Assembly (NCBI GenBank): GCA_014529385.2
Contig: CM043942.1
Location: forward strand, 29,779,969 to 29,843,968
Direction of reading: 5' to 3'
Source: Adiantum capillus-veneris
Lineage: Eukaryota > Streptophyta > Polypodiopsida > Polypodiales > Pteridaceae
DNA: 64,000 nt
The notes beneath the pieces are model-generated. The model did not search any database. It was not told the origin of the DNA and was given only the letters and a program-made list of their open reading frames with translations. Position numbers and translations under genes: made by a program. Numbering within the stretch: the stretch's first letter is position 1; every line of letters begins with the position of its first letter. Shown one piece after another: positions 54,106 through 64,000 of this stretch.

Positions 54106-57100
54106 ATGGCTGACAACAACACAGATGTATTCAAGATGTTTGCTGCTGAGGACAAGTTGGATGGGGACAATTACCCTATGTGGGCTTATATGATGCAACA
54201 TGTTCTTGTGTCAAAGGGCGTCTAGAATATTGTGCAGGGCATTGATGTACGTCCTGGTTCTGAGGATGCAGGCGATGTTGAGGATGTTGCAGGTCTTGCT
54301 GCAAGGATTGCTACTATTAGAGTTGTTTTGCCTACGGCAGAACAAGCTCATTGGCATGTAAAGGATGCGCAGGCTCATGCATTGATCGCGTTGTCTGTGA
54401 AGCGCACCATTGTTCCTCACATCCGTTCAACAAAATCTGCAAAACATGCTTGGGATATTTTGGCTGGTCTTTATGCAAGTCACAATGAGGCTAAAATTGC
54501 TTTGCTGCATAAAGAGATGGAGTCGAAGATTATGCATGAGGAAGATGATATGGACACTTTCCTTGCTAGTGTCAAGGATATCAATGAGCAGCTTATTTGT
54601 GCAGGTGAAGTCATTTCAGACAGTTCCCTTGTGCAGACTATTCTTGATGCCTTACCACATTCTTACCAGAATTTTGCTAGTACTTGGAGACTTATGACCC
54701 AAGGAAATCTAGAAGTTGTCAAGTTTGATGCATTATGCACATTGCTGTTGCAAGAATCACTTTCCAGAAAAAACAGGACTAGGCAGCGTGCAGTCGAACA
54801 TGCTTTTATTGCTTCTCAAAGAAAGGGTGGTAACAACAATGCAGCCACTTCTTATGGCTCTGCTGCGAGTGGCAAAAATTCTGTTCCTAATGCTTCTGCT
54901 GGTAGCAATTCGTATGGAAATTCTGGTGATAAGTGCAAAAAGAAGATGCGTTGCCATTATTGTAAAGCTAATGATCACTTGATCAGGTCGTGTCCTAAGT
55001 TGAAGGCCAAAGAGGCTAAGAAGAAAGAGGGTGGTTCCACTGCAAATGCTGGTTCGACTACAAATGCAGCCATTGTTGAGTCTTCTGTGAAAGGAGATTG
55101 TAATGCTGATGTTGATGCAGAATGGGCTTTTAGTGCAGAGTGCACTTACAATCCCGCTGTCCATGATGCATGCTTCTCAGTTTTGCTGCAGATTCATACG
55201 TGTGGTATTTCGACAGTGGTGCTACAAAGTACATTACCTCACATCGTGAATTGTTTACCTCTCTCGAGTCTGTCCCTCATGGGAATTCAGTCACTTGTGC
55301 CAACAATGCCTCTTATCTGGTTTAGGGAGTTGGAAAGATTGTGCTTACTACTACAAATGGCAGTTCCTTCACACTTGTTGATGCACTTTATGTACCTGGG
55401 ATCAAGAAGAATCTCTTGTCTGTATTCGCACTTGCTAGACTTGGACTTGTAGTCAAATTTGTGGATGACAGATGTACAGTTCATGATCTCAGTTTTGGTG
55501 ATGAAATTGTTGCATCTGGCCTATTGTGCCGTGGGCTGTACAAGCTCACTTTGTATTACAAGTGTGGACAAAATTTTACACATGCTGTTGCAGATTCAAG
55601 GGCTATTTCAGATGCAAAACTTTGGCATGCACGTGTTGGTCATCTGAATTTTGCAAGTTTGTTGCGTTTGCAAAAATCTGATATGGTTGCTTTTTTGCCG
55701 CCTCTTGAAGCACCTGTCAAACATGTTTGTGAAGGCTGTATTTTAGGTGAGATGCAGCGTTCTAAGTTTCTAAAGGATGGTTCAGTTCGGGCCACATGCA
55801 CGTTACAGCTTGTGCATAGTGATGTTTGTGGGCCCATGCAAACTTCGTCCTTGGGCAATTACGTGTACTTTGTCACTTTCATTGATGATTATTGCAGGCA
55901 TGCATGGGTATTTCCGCTTAAAGCGAAGTCCGAAGTTTTTATGTGCTTCAGACAATTTCTGACTATGGCTGAAAATGTCTCGAAATGTACTATGGGCACC
56001 CTCCGTTCCGATCGAGGGGGGGAGTATATGTCTCATGAATTTAATGCATTTTTGGCTAGTCGTGGGATAAAACACCGATGTACAGTGCCTTATACACCTC
56101 AGCAAAATGGTGTTGCTGAGAGGAAAAAGAGGTCACTGATGGAAATGGCACGATGTATGGTCAAAAGTCAAGCTTTGCCGCATTCTTTTTGGCTTGAGGC
56201 CATCATGTGTGCCACTTATGTACTTAACATGTGTCCTACGAAAGCTTTGTAATCTATTACTCCATATGAAGCATGGCATGATAGAAAGCCTTCTATTGAG
56301 CACATGCGTGTTTTTGGCTGTTTGGCATATGCTTTGGTGCCACAAACACAGCGTAAAAAATTGGATGATAAGGCTATCAAATGTATTTTTTTTTTGTTAT
56401 AGTGTTGAAAGAAAAAGGTTACAGGTTATATCATCCGTAAACAAAGCATATTCTGGTTTCACGGGATGTAGTGTTTGTGGAAGATTCTACTCAGCCCTTG
56501 TTGTCATGTACTAGAGACAGTAATGTAAGCTCACAGGCTAGAGGTATGCCAAAATGGCTGGTGCACACTTTGCGTGACAGTAAATTGGATGCACCTCTGT
56601 CTAGTCGTACTCGCTCAAGCTCTCGCCATGCATCTTATGCATAAGATTGTTATGCTTTGGTTGTGTCTAGCTTACATGATGTTGAGGAGCCTCTGTCTTT
56701 TGATGAAGCACAGAATTCAGAAAATTGGATGGCTGCCATGCAATCAGAATATGATGCACTTATAGAAAATGACACATGGACTTTATGTGACTTGCCTCCT
56801 GGCAAGAAGGCCATTGGTACGAAGTGGGTTTACAAGTTGAAACGCAAGCCGGATGGTGAGATCGATCGCCATAAGGCTCGACTTGTTGCAAAATGTTATG
56901 CACAGCAAAAAGGCATAGATTATGAAGAGACTTTTGCTCCCCCTTGTCGTATGACTATTGTGTGTTTTCTATGTGCATTGGCAGTTCATTTTGGTTGGGA
57001 TGTACATCAATCAGACATTGTTACTGCTTTCTTGAATGGTGACATATTTGAGGAAGTTTATGTAATGCAGCCTCGCGGTTTTGTCATAAAAGGAATAGAA

Positions 57101-58225
57101 GACAAAGTGTGCAGATGTAAGAAGGCTTTGTATGGGTTGAAGCAATCTCCTCGTGCTTGGTATGAGAAAGCGGACACTCATTTGGTTAAACGAGGCTTTC
57201 GTAACAGTCCAACAGAAAGCACATTGTATGTAAAGCGTGAGGGTGATGTACTTCTCATTGTGGTTCTTTATGTCGATGATTTGCTGATTACTAGACCAAA
57301 TGAGAGACATATTGTCGAATTTAAGGCTGATTTGAATGCTACTTTCAAGATGAAATATTTGGGGCTGTTGCATCATTACTTGGGTATACAGTTTAAGCAG
57401 TGGGATGGTGGTATTGCCTTGTGTCAAAAAAGTTACATAGAGACATTGCTATGTAAGTTTGGACTTGAGGATTGCAAACCTATTGCCACTCCCATGGAAA
57501 CAAGTTTGAAGTTGAGTCTACATGATGCTGGCGATCCTGCTGATGTCACTCTTTACCAAACTGCTGTTGGCTACTTCATTTATTTGTGTAACACGAGGCT
57601 GGATATTCAGTTTGCAGTCTCACAGGTCAGCAGATTTATGCATAGCCCAGGGTCTAAGCATTGGCAAGCTGTCAAGAGGATTTTCCGCTACCTTAGTGGC
57701 ACTTTACATCTTGGCTTGTTTTATCCCAAGGGGGTATCATTGCCGCTAGACTTACATGCTTTTTCGGACTCAGATTGGGCTGGTTGTTTTGACACGCGAG
57801 TGTCCACAAGTGGTTTTTGTTTCATGCTTGGCAGTTCATGTACATCATGGTTGAGCAAGAAGCAACCTACTGTGGCCACTTCGAGTTGTGAGGCTGAGTA
57901 CAGGGCAGTCTTCATAGCTACGGTTGAGTGTGTATGGCTCAGACGTCTTATGGCTGATTTGGGTGTTGGACATGACACTGCCAACACTATCAACACTGAC
58001 AGTCAGAGCTCATTGGCAGTTGCGAGAAACCCAGTTTTTCATGCTCGCACGAAGCACATTGAGGTGCATTACCACTATGTCAAGGAGAGGCTCTGAGCAG
58101 GATAGATCAGCTTGGCTTATGTGCCAACACAGGACAACCTTGCAGATCTTTTCACAAAGGCATTGTCTTATGAGAAGCTTGAGGCTTTCCGCAAAGCTTT
58201 GGGCTTAATCCCCTTTGTGGACTGA
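54106..58225 (+). pseudogene. gag-pol: Gag-Pol of Copia-B
   Basis: ATG 54106 (MADNNTDVFKMF). In-frame TAG at 54223-54225, as in Copia-A. Gag then stays open to the intact zinc knuckle CHYCKANDHLIRSC. A frameshift near 55180 disrupts the protease (DSGAT region) and TAG at 55323-55325 replaces the Gln of PVQGVG. Integrase 55341-56252: CEGCILGEMQRSKF, LVHSDVCGPM, LRSDRGGEYMS, PQQNGVAERKK. A TAA near 56250, a T-run frameshift near 56390 and a deletion before 56535 follow. RT and RNase H 56657-58096: LYVDDLLITRPN, SDSDWAGCFDTR, SSCEAEYRA; TGA at 58094-58096, then the last codons to 58225. Confidence 0.9.
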
Positions 58226-58300
58226 TCATGTCCTCAAGGCATGGCACTTACCTTTACTCATGTGCCGGCTCTCATTCACCACATCACTCCAAGGGGGATT

Positions 58301-58525
58301 TGTTACCATATACATGTGGTAGTGATGTATGAACACACTAGGACCGTCGGGGCATTTTTTCCCTTTTTAGGAGGTTTTTTCCCCCATGCATTGTATATAC
58401 ACCCATCACTCTAGGGCTATCTATCTTTCCATTGCACACTAAGTAATACACTCTTTGTTGTGTGCCTTGAGCTTCCTTCGTCTTCTCCAAGCTGTGTGCG
58501 TTTCTCTGCAACCCTAATTCCAATA
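58301..58525 (+). repeat. 3' LTR of Copia-B
   Basis: 225 bp, ending TTCCAATA, then GAATC (58526-58530). Confidence 0.92.
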
Positions 58526-58530
58526 GAATC

Positions 58531-59139
58531 CATAACAATGAAGGTAATTCTTATTTTATGTCCAAAGACCTTGATCTTGAGATCTTCTAGCATCCCAATA
58601 GGTTTAACAATAGACCTATTGGCCATCTTTACTTCTATGGTTGTGGTTCCAAGGTGAGGTCTTCCCATAGTTTCCCAACAATTTTTAGTTACAATGCTAA
58701 CCCCAACGCCACCATCAAGGATTCCCTTCATAGTTAATCCCTTGGTAGTGATTGGTATGGTTGCATTGGATTCATCTCCCTCAAAGTATTGTCCCAACTT
58801 GTTAACATGTATTTTTACAATAGGGTTCTCATCTAGGTTGGGTTGTGGATCTAAGTGTTCCTCCTTTATTGGCATCTCCCTAACTCCATCCATCTGTGCA
58901 AATTGTGGTAGCCCGACCTTCAGTTCTCCATTGAGGAAATCTCGAAGAGCTAAGAATAGCTCAGGGTCTCCATATAGTTTGGACATGATGGTGGTTCTAA
59001 ACTCTGAAGCCATGAAATCCATCAATTTGGCAATATTTAATGGCACCTTTTGGGCTTCAGTCCCTTGACGTGGGAAAGATGGGATCTCCATTTCTTTGAT
59101 ATGGTATGGTAGTCCCTCTGTAAACATTCTTTCCAACAA
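58531..59139 (-). pseudogene. Protease of Gypsy-M, interrupted by Copia-B
   Basis: Reading from 59139: EIPSFPRQG, LYGDPELFLALRDFLNGEL, YFEGDESNATIP, then GILDGGVGVSIVTKNCW (DGG site) and IRITFIVMDS, where Copia-B begins. The segment matches ORF 2 of Gypsy-Na. The remaining protease lies at 52830-53511. The open frame's last residues (to 58417) come from the copia LTR and are not protease. Confidence 0.85.
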
Positions 59140-59934
59140 GAAGTGAGTACACCCACTTTCCCATGACTTTAAGTCAGTTTCTTCTTGGATGACACTAGGT
59201 ATGGCTAGGGGAAGACTGTGTCTGTAATCTGGATCTGCCTAGGTACTGGCTTTAGATCCCTTTGAGTATCTTCTACCAAACTCCTTAATTGCTTGACCCG
59301 CTCGATCTCCTCTGTAGGGTTTGGATAAGTTCCTATCTTCTTCTTGGATCTTGACCACTGTGGCTCATGACGATCATCCTTGTTGGTTTCTTTCTTAGTG
59401 GTCATTTTGGTCTCCATGGTTTCACTTGAATCATAATCCTCTTTAGCATCGTTCATATATACGGGGTCTTCATCAATCCCTATGTTGTTCGTTGAACTGG
59501 GTCTAACTTCGCTGCTTTTTGCAATCTCTTCCTTCGTGTTTTCTTATTCTTCTGAGATTGGGCAATTGATGCCGTGTCTCTTTCTTCAAGAATATGATTT
59601 TGTTTTTGAAGCATCGATCGTGTGAGTAAGTTTATTGGTACCGCACGTGTACTTAGTGATGGCTCTTTGGTAACCTCAATCAAGTTTAATGGCGTGATCT
59701 TCGGTGCATTTGGATCATTTGGACATTGGGCAATCAAACGATCTATGCCACATCAATTACACATGAGTATCGGCATTGTAGACGTGCTCGCTTGATTGGT
59801 TTGCATTAGTGTGGCGTTCTTTTGTAGCCTAATAGGATACTCGACCACATGATGTGGACCTCCACACTCATAGCATTGAAGAGGTGGTCTCTTGGTAGTG
59901 TAATTGATATTTTGGCCTCTTGCAGCAAGAGCAG
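59140..59934 (-). pseudogene. Gag-protease linker of Gypsy-M with a third zinc-knuckle remnant
   Basis: Three frames (59753-59965, 59480-59737, 59205-59456). The first has CYECGGPHHVVEYP, a knuckle with the last Cys changed to Tyr. The others are Lys/Glu-rich linkers (KKTRRKRLQK, METKMTTKKETNKDD). This whole segment is missing from Gypsy-Na, whose gag joins directly to EIPSSP. Confidence 0.65.
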
Positions 59935-62709
59935 CTACTTGATAAACAGTTTGACTTGTCTCCAATAGTCCTCCATGTAGTATTGTGTACTTTCTTCAAG
60001 CGCATCAATCCCATAGGCAATATTAGGGTCTATATCTTCCTCACAGCCTTCCAAACAGGCAATAGATGATTCACAACCCACATGATTCACATAACTGATT
60101 CTCGGATGTGGTGGTTGCGGTCCTAGCACTGGAGGTGGTAAGGGTGTTGCTTGAACACAATTTTGGGCCCTAGGGACCATGTGTTGTGATGTTTGTTCAA
60201 GAGGTGGGGCCGACATCAATGCATGCACTCGAGGTGTGTCTGTCCATGATAAGGTTGGTCTATTGGCCATCGTGTGGTTAAATACTATGCAATCCTTAGC
60301 TTGATGACCATACCTCCCATAGACATTGCAATTCCCATTGAATTTCACTCTAAAAGTAGGGCATTCACTGGTACTATGTGGACCATAGCATATTGAGCAC
60401 CATTGTTGCTCCCTTCTTGGATACATATGATTGTTTTGCGGAGCACGATTGTCTCTAAGACTCTCTTGAATGGCCTTGGTGAGATCTGCTAAAGTCATCT
60501 CAGATATCTTTGGCTCCTTAGCAATAGGCTTTAGGGTCATTGGCTGATGCCCCGATGCTTGCGAGCTAATAAATTTAGGCTCAACAGACACTCCTTCTCC
60601 TTGACTCATTAAATTATCCTCCAATTGGATTGCATTGGTGGTGATCGCTTCCCAAGTGGTGATACCTCTAATGACTAGGCCATTGTAGATATCCTTGTGT
60701 TGTAATCCCCTAATGAATCTATCAAGCAATTGATTATTATTGAAGCGCTCATTTGGATTACAACAAGAATTCAAATGCTTTAAGCGACTAATAAAGTCTC
60801 TCACCGACTCTCCTTCCTCTAGTTGGGCTTTTTGGAGCTGAGAGGCTACACCCCAAAGCACTCCCTCTCGTATGTATTCTTTCAAGAACAGTCTCCTAAG
60901 AGTAGGGTAAAGCATTTTTTCTTCCACCCTTAGGGTTCTATACCAATCCCCTGCCTTCCCACTTAAGGTTAGGCTTAAAGCATTACTCTTATGCAAATCA
61001 TTGTGTTCTCCTAGAGAATTGCATATTTGTTCAAACACTTCGATATGCTTTCTCACATCCCAGTCTCCACTAAATTTTTATGTGAGCTTGGCTATTTGTA
61101 CTGCCTTACTTCTAGGTTCTCTATCAGGCATGTTACATATATTCGTAGCAATAGATCGACCGATAGCTTGAGCAAATGTTGCTAGGTCACCTAAGTGAGT
61201 AGGCACCATGGGTGAAGGCACTCCAGAGACTACATGTGGAGTAGGTATTGCCATTGGGCTTGGTGCATAGAAAGCCCTTGGGTTCCACATTTGGTACGGT
61301 GTTGTGCCATGTGGAGGCCCTAGGCATAGCAGACATGTGTGGCCCTAGGCATAGCAGACATGTGACATGCTAATGCTAGCCGGTATGGTCCCATGGGAAT
61401 AAGAGCTTGGGTGTTGGGGTTGTGGAGCATAGGTTGTTGAAACAATAGGAGGGGTAGGAACTACATGAGTACAAGAACCCATAGGTGCATACGATTGGTG
61501 CACACTTGTAGGTACTTTTGTAGGCATTGAGCTACCATGTAGCGGTGCTTTACTAACAAATGAGGTCCATGGCGTGTTTCTTGGCATGCCCATCATTGGG
61601 GTAGGCATGGTAGCCGTGGTGTCATCAAGGGAAAGATGAGCGAGACTTGGAAAGATAAAGCTATTACTTGTGGGCTCATATTGCACTAAGACCCCTGGCG
61701 AAACAACATATGGAGGATCCATTGGACTTACCGAGGGAGTTTCCATTTGTGATACGGTTGGTTGTTTATCCTTCCCTATATCTAAGAAATCTCATGAGAC
61801 CCGTTGAAGGCATGTGGATCCCCTTGTTCTGTCTCTCTAGCTCAATAACCCTATGGATGACCTCACAAACTCTTTGTTGTTGATCCTCCACACTAGTAGC
61901 ACCCGTTGTGGACTGTAGGACATCTAACCAACCCACGTGATAGGTGTGACCTATGTATAGGTCGGTTAGAGTTTTTGTTTGTAGTTCGTACTCCCAGTTC
62001 TCATTTAAGAACACTCCATCTAGGATTGAGGTGCTAGGGGTGTCCTTTGAACTAGATGCAATGTGACTCTCTATGGGTTTAATGGTCATTAATTCAGGAG
62101 CACTTGATTGCTCTCCTAACAATGATATTGACATAGGAGCTTTCGCTTTTAACTCTCTTCGTTGTTCCGCCTTGCGTAAGCTCTCGATTTCATTTTCCCT
62201 AGCCGCAATGATATATCGCTCAACCTCTTGCACTTCGGCCAGGCTTCTACCATCAGGTAATATAACCTCGAAAGGGAATAGCTCTGAAGAGTCAGGGGTG
62301 CAGTAAATGGAGTGTTCACGTGCACACTCTCCAAGAGCATGGAGTCTATGTTGGTCATGAATGGAAAATTTACTTCCCCACCCCCCTCATTTACATCATT
62401 AGCTCCATATTCTGAGCGAGTGGCTCTACTAAAGGTTTCCTTCAAGCTGCTAAGTACACTCAGCCCGGAATGTGGACCCATGGCATGCATGTCTTGGCTT
62501 GAGCTATCAGGATTAGGCATTGGGTAACCCTCCATGGCGTTGTAGTAAGAGGAAGAGTCACTGGACGCAATATGCGGGTCTTGAGTAGTACTACCTTGGG
62601 TTCCCATTGAGGACCTAGAGCCTAAGGTAGAGGTATAATGAGTGCCCGCTTAAACAGAGATAATCTCGATGTGCCCGTCCTCTAGCACACGACCAGAGCG
62701 TAGGTGCAT
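59935..62709 (-). pseudogene. gag: Gag of Gypsy-M
   Basis: By alignment with Gypsy-Na the start is the ATG at 62707-62709 (MHLRS-like), with a TAA about 19 codons in. Frames 62149-62607, 61766-62233, 61345-61746 and 61078-61290 cover the acidic and Pro-rich N-terminal parts. 59935-61056 holds the Gag core (RKHIEVFEQICNSLG, LSGKAGDWYRTL, FISRLKHLNS) and knuckles CSICYGPHSTSEC and CNVYGRYGHQAKDC (second Cys lost). It continues past the Gypsy-Na end point. A 25-bp tandem duplication at 61316-61365 (GGCCCTAGGCATAGCAGACA unit) shifts the frame. Confidence 0.82.
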
Positions 62710-63631
62710 GTGACCTAGACACTCTAGAGGTGCCGCTCACCTAGTTTTTAGGTGTTTACATCCCAATTTTTTGTATTTTTGGTCCCCTTTTTTAAACCGA
62801 CCCAGAGAATATGGCGTGCAATAGCCCCCGATTCGGTTACGTACAACCCTCGGAATCCTAAAACTAGTCTTTTCCTAGGTGGGGAGAAGACTAGAATTAG
62901 TAAGTCCAAAGGGTGAGTGTGAAGGGGATGGTTGAGGACTTGAGGAACTTGTCCCACATGCCCTCATTCCTTCTTGCGGGGGTAGGGTATATATATAAGA
63001 GTGAGTCTAGTATATATTATAAGACTAAGGCCTGAGGCCTAGGCTTGGGCTTGGGGAAACGATCGTAGAGCACACTCACGTCTCACGCTTAAATATTTTC
63101 GGGCTTGGGCTTGGGCTTGGGGAAATGATCCCGATCCAAAATTTTTGTAGAACACACTCATGCCTCACGCTTAAATATTTTGGGTTTTTTTTAATTTTTA
63201 ATTTTTTTTTCGGGCGATCGCCACGCGTGCGGTTTAAGTGGCCTTTTTGGGCCACACACACACTACACCTTTACCTACTCTCCTAACTAACCTAACCTTA
63301 TCTCCTCTACAACTAACTAAGCTTAACCACCCTGCTAACTATTAACTGACAGTGAAGCTACCTACTTTGCTAACTGCTTACTCATTCACTAGCTAACACA
63401 CTAACTACTAACTGTGCAAATTAAAAAAACTGTGTAAAAGCAGACATTGGCAGAAAACAAGCTATTCACTAACTATGTAAAGACTGTGTAAAAGTAGACA
63501 TTGGCAGAAAATAGAGATTCTGTAGGAAATTAAAACTTGCAGAAAATAACTTCTTCTTCTTCCTCTTCCTTCCTAACACAAACACTCACAGAAGAAGCAC
63601 ACAATGCCTCTTGAGTTTAGTGCAGGGCAAT
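62710..63631 (-). other. Leader of Gypsy-M
   Basis: Matches the Gypsy-Na leader in reverse complement: TCCCACATGCCCTCATTC, TATATATAAGAGTGAGTCTAG and GGGCTTGGGCTTGG tracts. An imperfect duplication of about 65 bp is seen at 63060-63185 (repeat of ACACTCA-G-CTCACGCTTAAATATTTT). Beyond 63260 it is rich in CTAACTAAC and ACTAACT motifs. No gene. Confidence 0.7.
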
Positions 63632-63649
63632 TCCTCGACAGTGGCGCCA
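63632..63649 (-). promoter_or_regulatory. Decayed primer-binding site of Gypsy-M
   Basis: TGGCGCCACTGTCGAGGA on the minus strand matches 15 of 18 bases of the Gypsy-Na site and lies at the expected place upstream of the shared leader. Confidence 0.6.
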
Positions 63650-64000
63650 TCGGCGGTCACTCTCAACCATTCCTACCTGATCGACAAGCCCGGCCAAAAA
63701 CATAATACACTACTAGCGGTCCGGCAAGCCCGGCCCATGGCTACATAAAAGGTGGTCTCTTGTGGTAACATTAGCAGCCAAAAAAAAGAGTAATATTTAC
63801 TTGAGATCCTCTATCATCAGAGCCTTATTATGATTATTTTTAGTAGGCAGTTATATGCCTACCTGAGTAGCGGAGATTGATGCCATCTCGGATGTTACGA
63901 GTCAAGTGTGTAATGCTTGGATGAGCTCCTTTGCTTGCCACTCACCTTCTTGAGGTCGTTTCGGTGTGTGTGTGTGTGTGTGTGTGTGATATAATATTCC
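63650..64000 (-). repeat. Probable part of the Gypsy-M 5' LTR
   Basis: By position this should be LTR sequence, but it does not visibly match the Gypsy-Na LTR and its partner is missing. It ends with a GT microsatellite (about 63965-63989). No gene seen. Confidence 0.35.

Larger units (their letters stand above)
53517..58525 (+). mobile_element. Copia-B: full-length but dead Ty1/copia element
   Basis: 5009 bp with LTRs 53517-53743 and 58301-58525, duplication GAATC, primer site and purine tract. Sequence is collinear with Copia-A throughout and serves as the uninterrupted reference for it. LTRs differ at about 14 positions plus a 2-bp indel by eye (about 6%). Confidence 0.93.
19424..63650 (-). 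mobile_element. Gypsy-M: oldest element of the nested cluster, in three pieces
   Basis: The pieces are 19424-21456, 52830-53511 and 58531 to about 63650, all minus strand and collinear with Gypsy-1 and Gypsy-Na: leader and gag on the right, protease, linker, then RT and RNase H on the left. The splits are caused by Copia-A and Copia-B, each with a target duplication whose removal makes the host sequence continuous. The left end stops after RNase H at the palindrome at 19403, so integrase and 3' LTR are missing. The 5' LTR would start near 63651 and extend beyond the window. Confidence 0.85.

Overview
The window looks like repeat-dense nuclear DNA of a land plant. Almost every supportable coding stretch is a transposable-element protein: Ty3/gypsy and Ty1/copia Gag-Pol, plus an En/Spm (CACTA) transposase. 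No host gene, rRNA or tRNA was recognised. Plant origin is inferred from the element types: gypsy elements with a second RNase H (Tat-like), a primer-binding site matching the 3' end of tRNA-Asp as in Athila-like elements, copia elements primed by the usual initiator-Met sequence, and a CACTA transposon. The species cannot be named from this sequence. Element names used here (Gypsy-1, Gypsy-M, Copia-A and so on) are local labels.

Layout from the left. 1-5068: Gypsy-1, a 5'-truncated plus-strand gypsy element with protease end, RT, RNase H, integrase and an extra ORF after the integrase. 5069-9368: a decayed CACTA transposon that carries a ~172-bp array of paired inverted repeats flanked by TTAGGTTA-type minisatellite, followed by a broken TNP2-type transposase. 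9369-9978: an inverted LTR fragment and unassigned sequence. 9979-19053: Gypsy-R, a minus-strand Tat-like element with both LTRs; its left LTR carries a 918-bp insert. 19054-19423: unassigned DNA ending in a C-run and a palindrome.

19424-63650 is one nested cluster. Its base is Gypsy-M, a minus-strand element of the same family as Gypsy-1, now in three pieces (19424-21456, 52830-53511, 58531 to about 63650). Copia-A (21462-52824, target duplication TATCT) and Copia-B (53517-58525, duplication GAATC) each jumped into it. Copia-A was then hit twice: by Gypsy-L (23582-42319), a large Tat-like element with a 1380-residue uninterrupted pol frame, and by Gypsy-Na (42946-50414, duplication GCATG), a young non-autonomous relative of Gypsy-M. 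Gypsy-L was in turn hit by Copia-C (26363-31890, minus strand, duplication CTTCA) and by a probable solo LTR (38263-40190, duplication ATCAT). LTR differences counted by eye agree with this order: Copia-B about 6%, Copia-A about 5%, Copia-C 2.6%, Gypsy-Na 0.9%.

The most unusual items are Gypsy-Na, which keeps Gag and protease and joins them to a post-integrase domain while lacking RT, RNase H and integrase; that post-integrase domain itself (retropepsin-like segment plus four W[VI]PK motifs); a nonsense codon shared by two independent copia insertions; and the hairpin satellite inside the CACTA element. None of the elements is obviously autonomous as it stands. Gypsy-L has the longest open pol frame, but its gag is interrupted.
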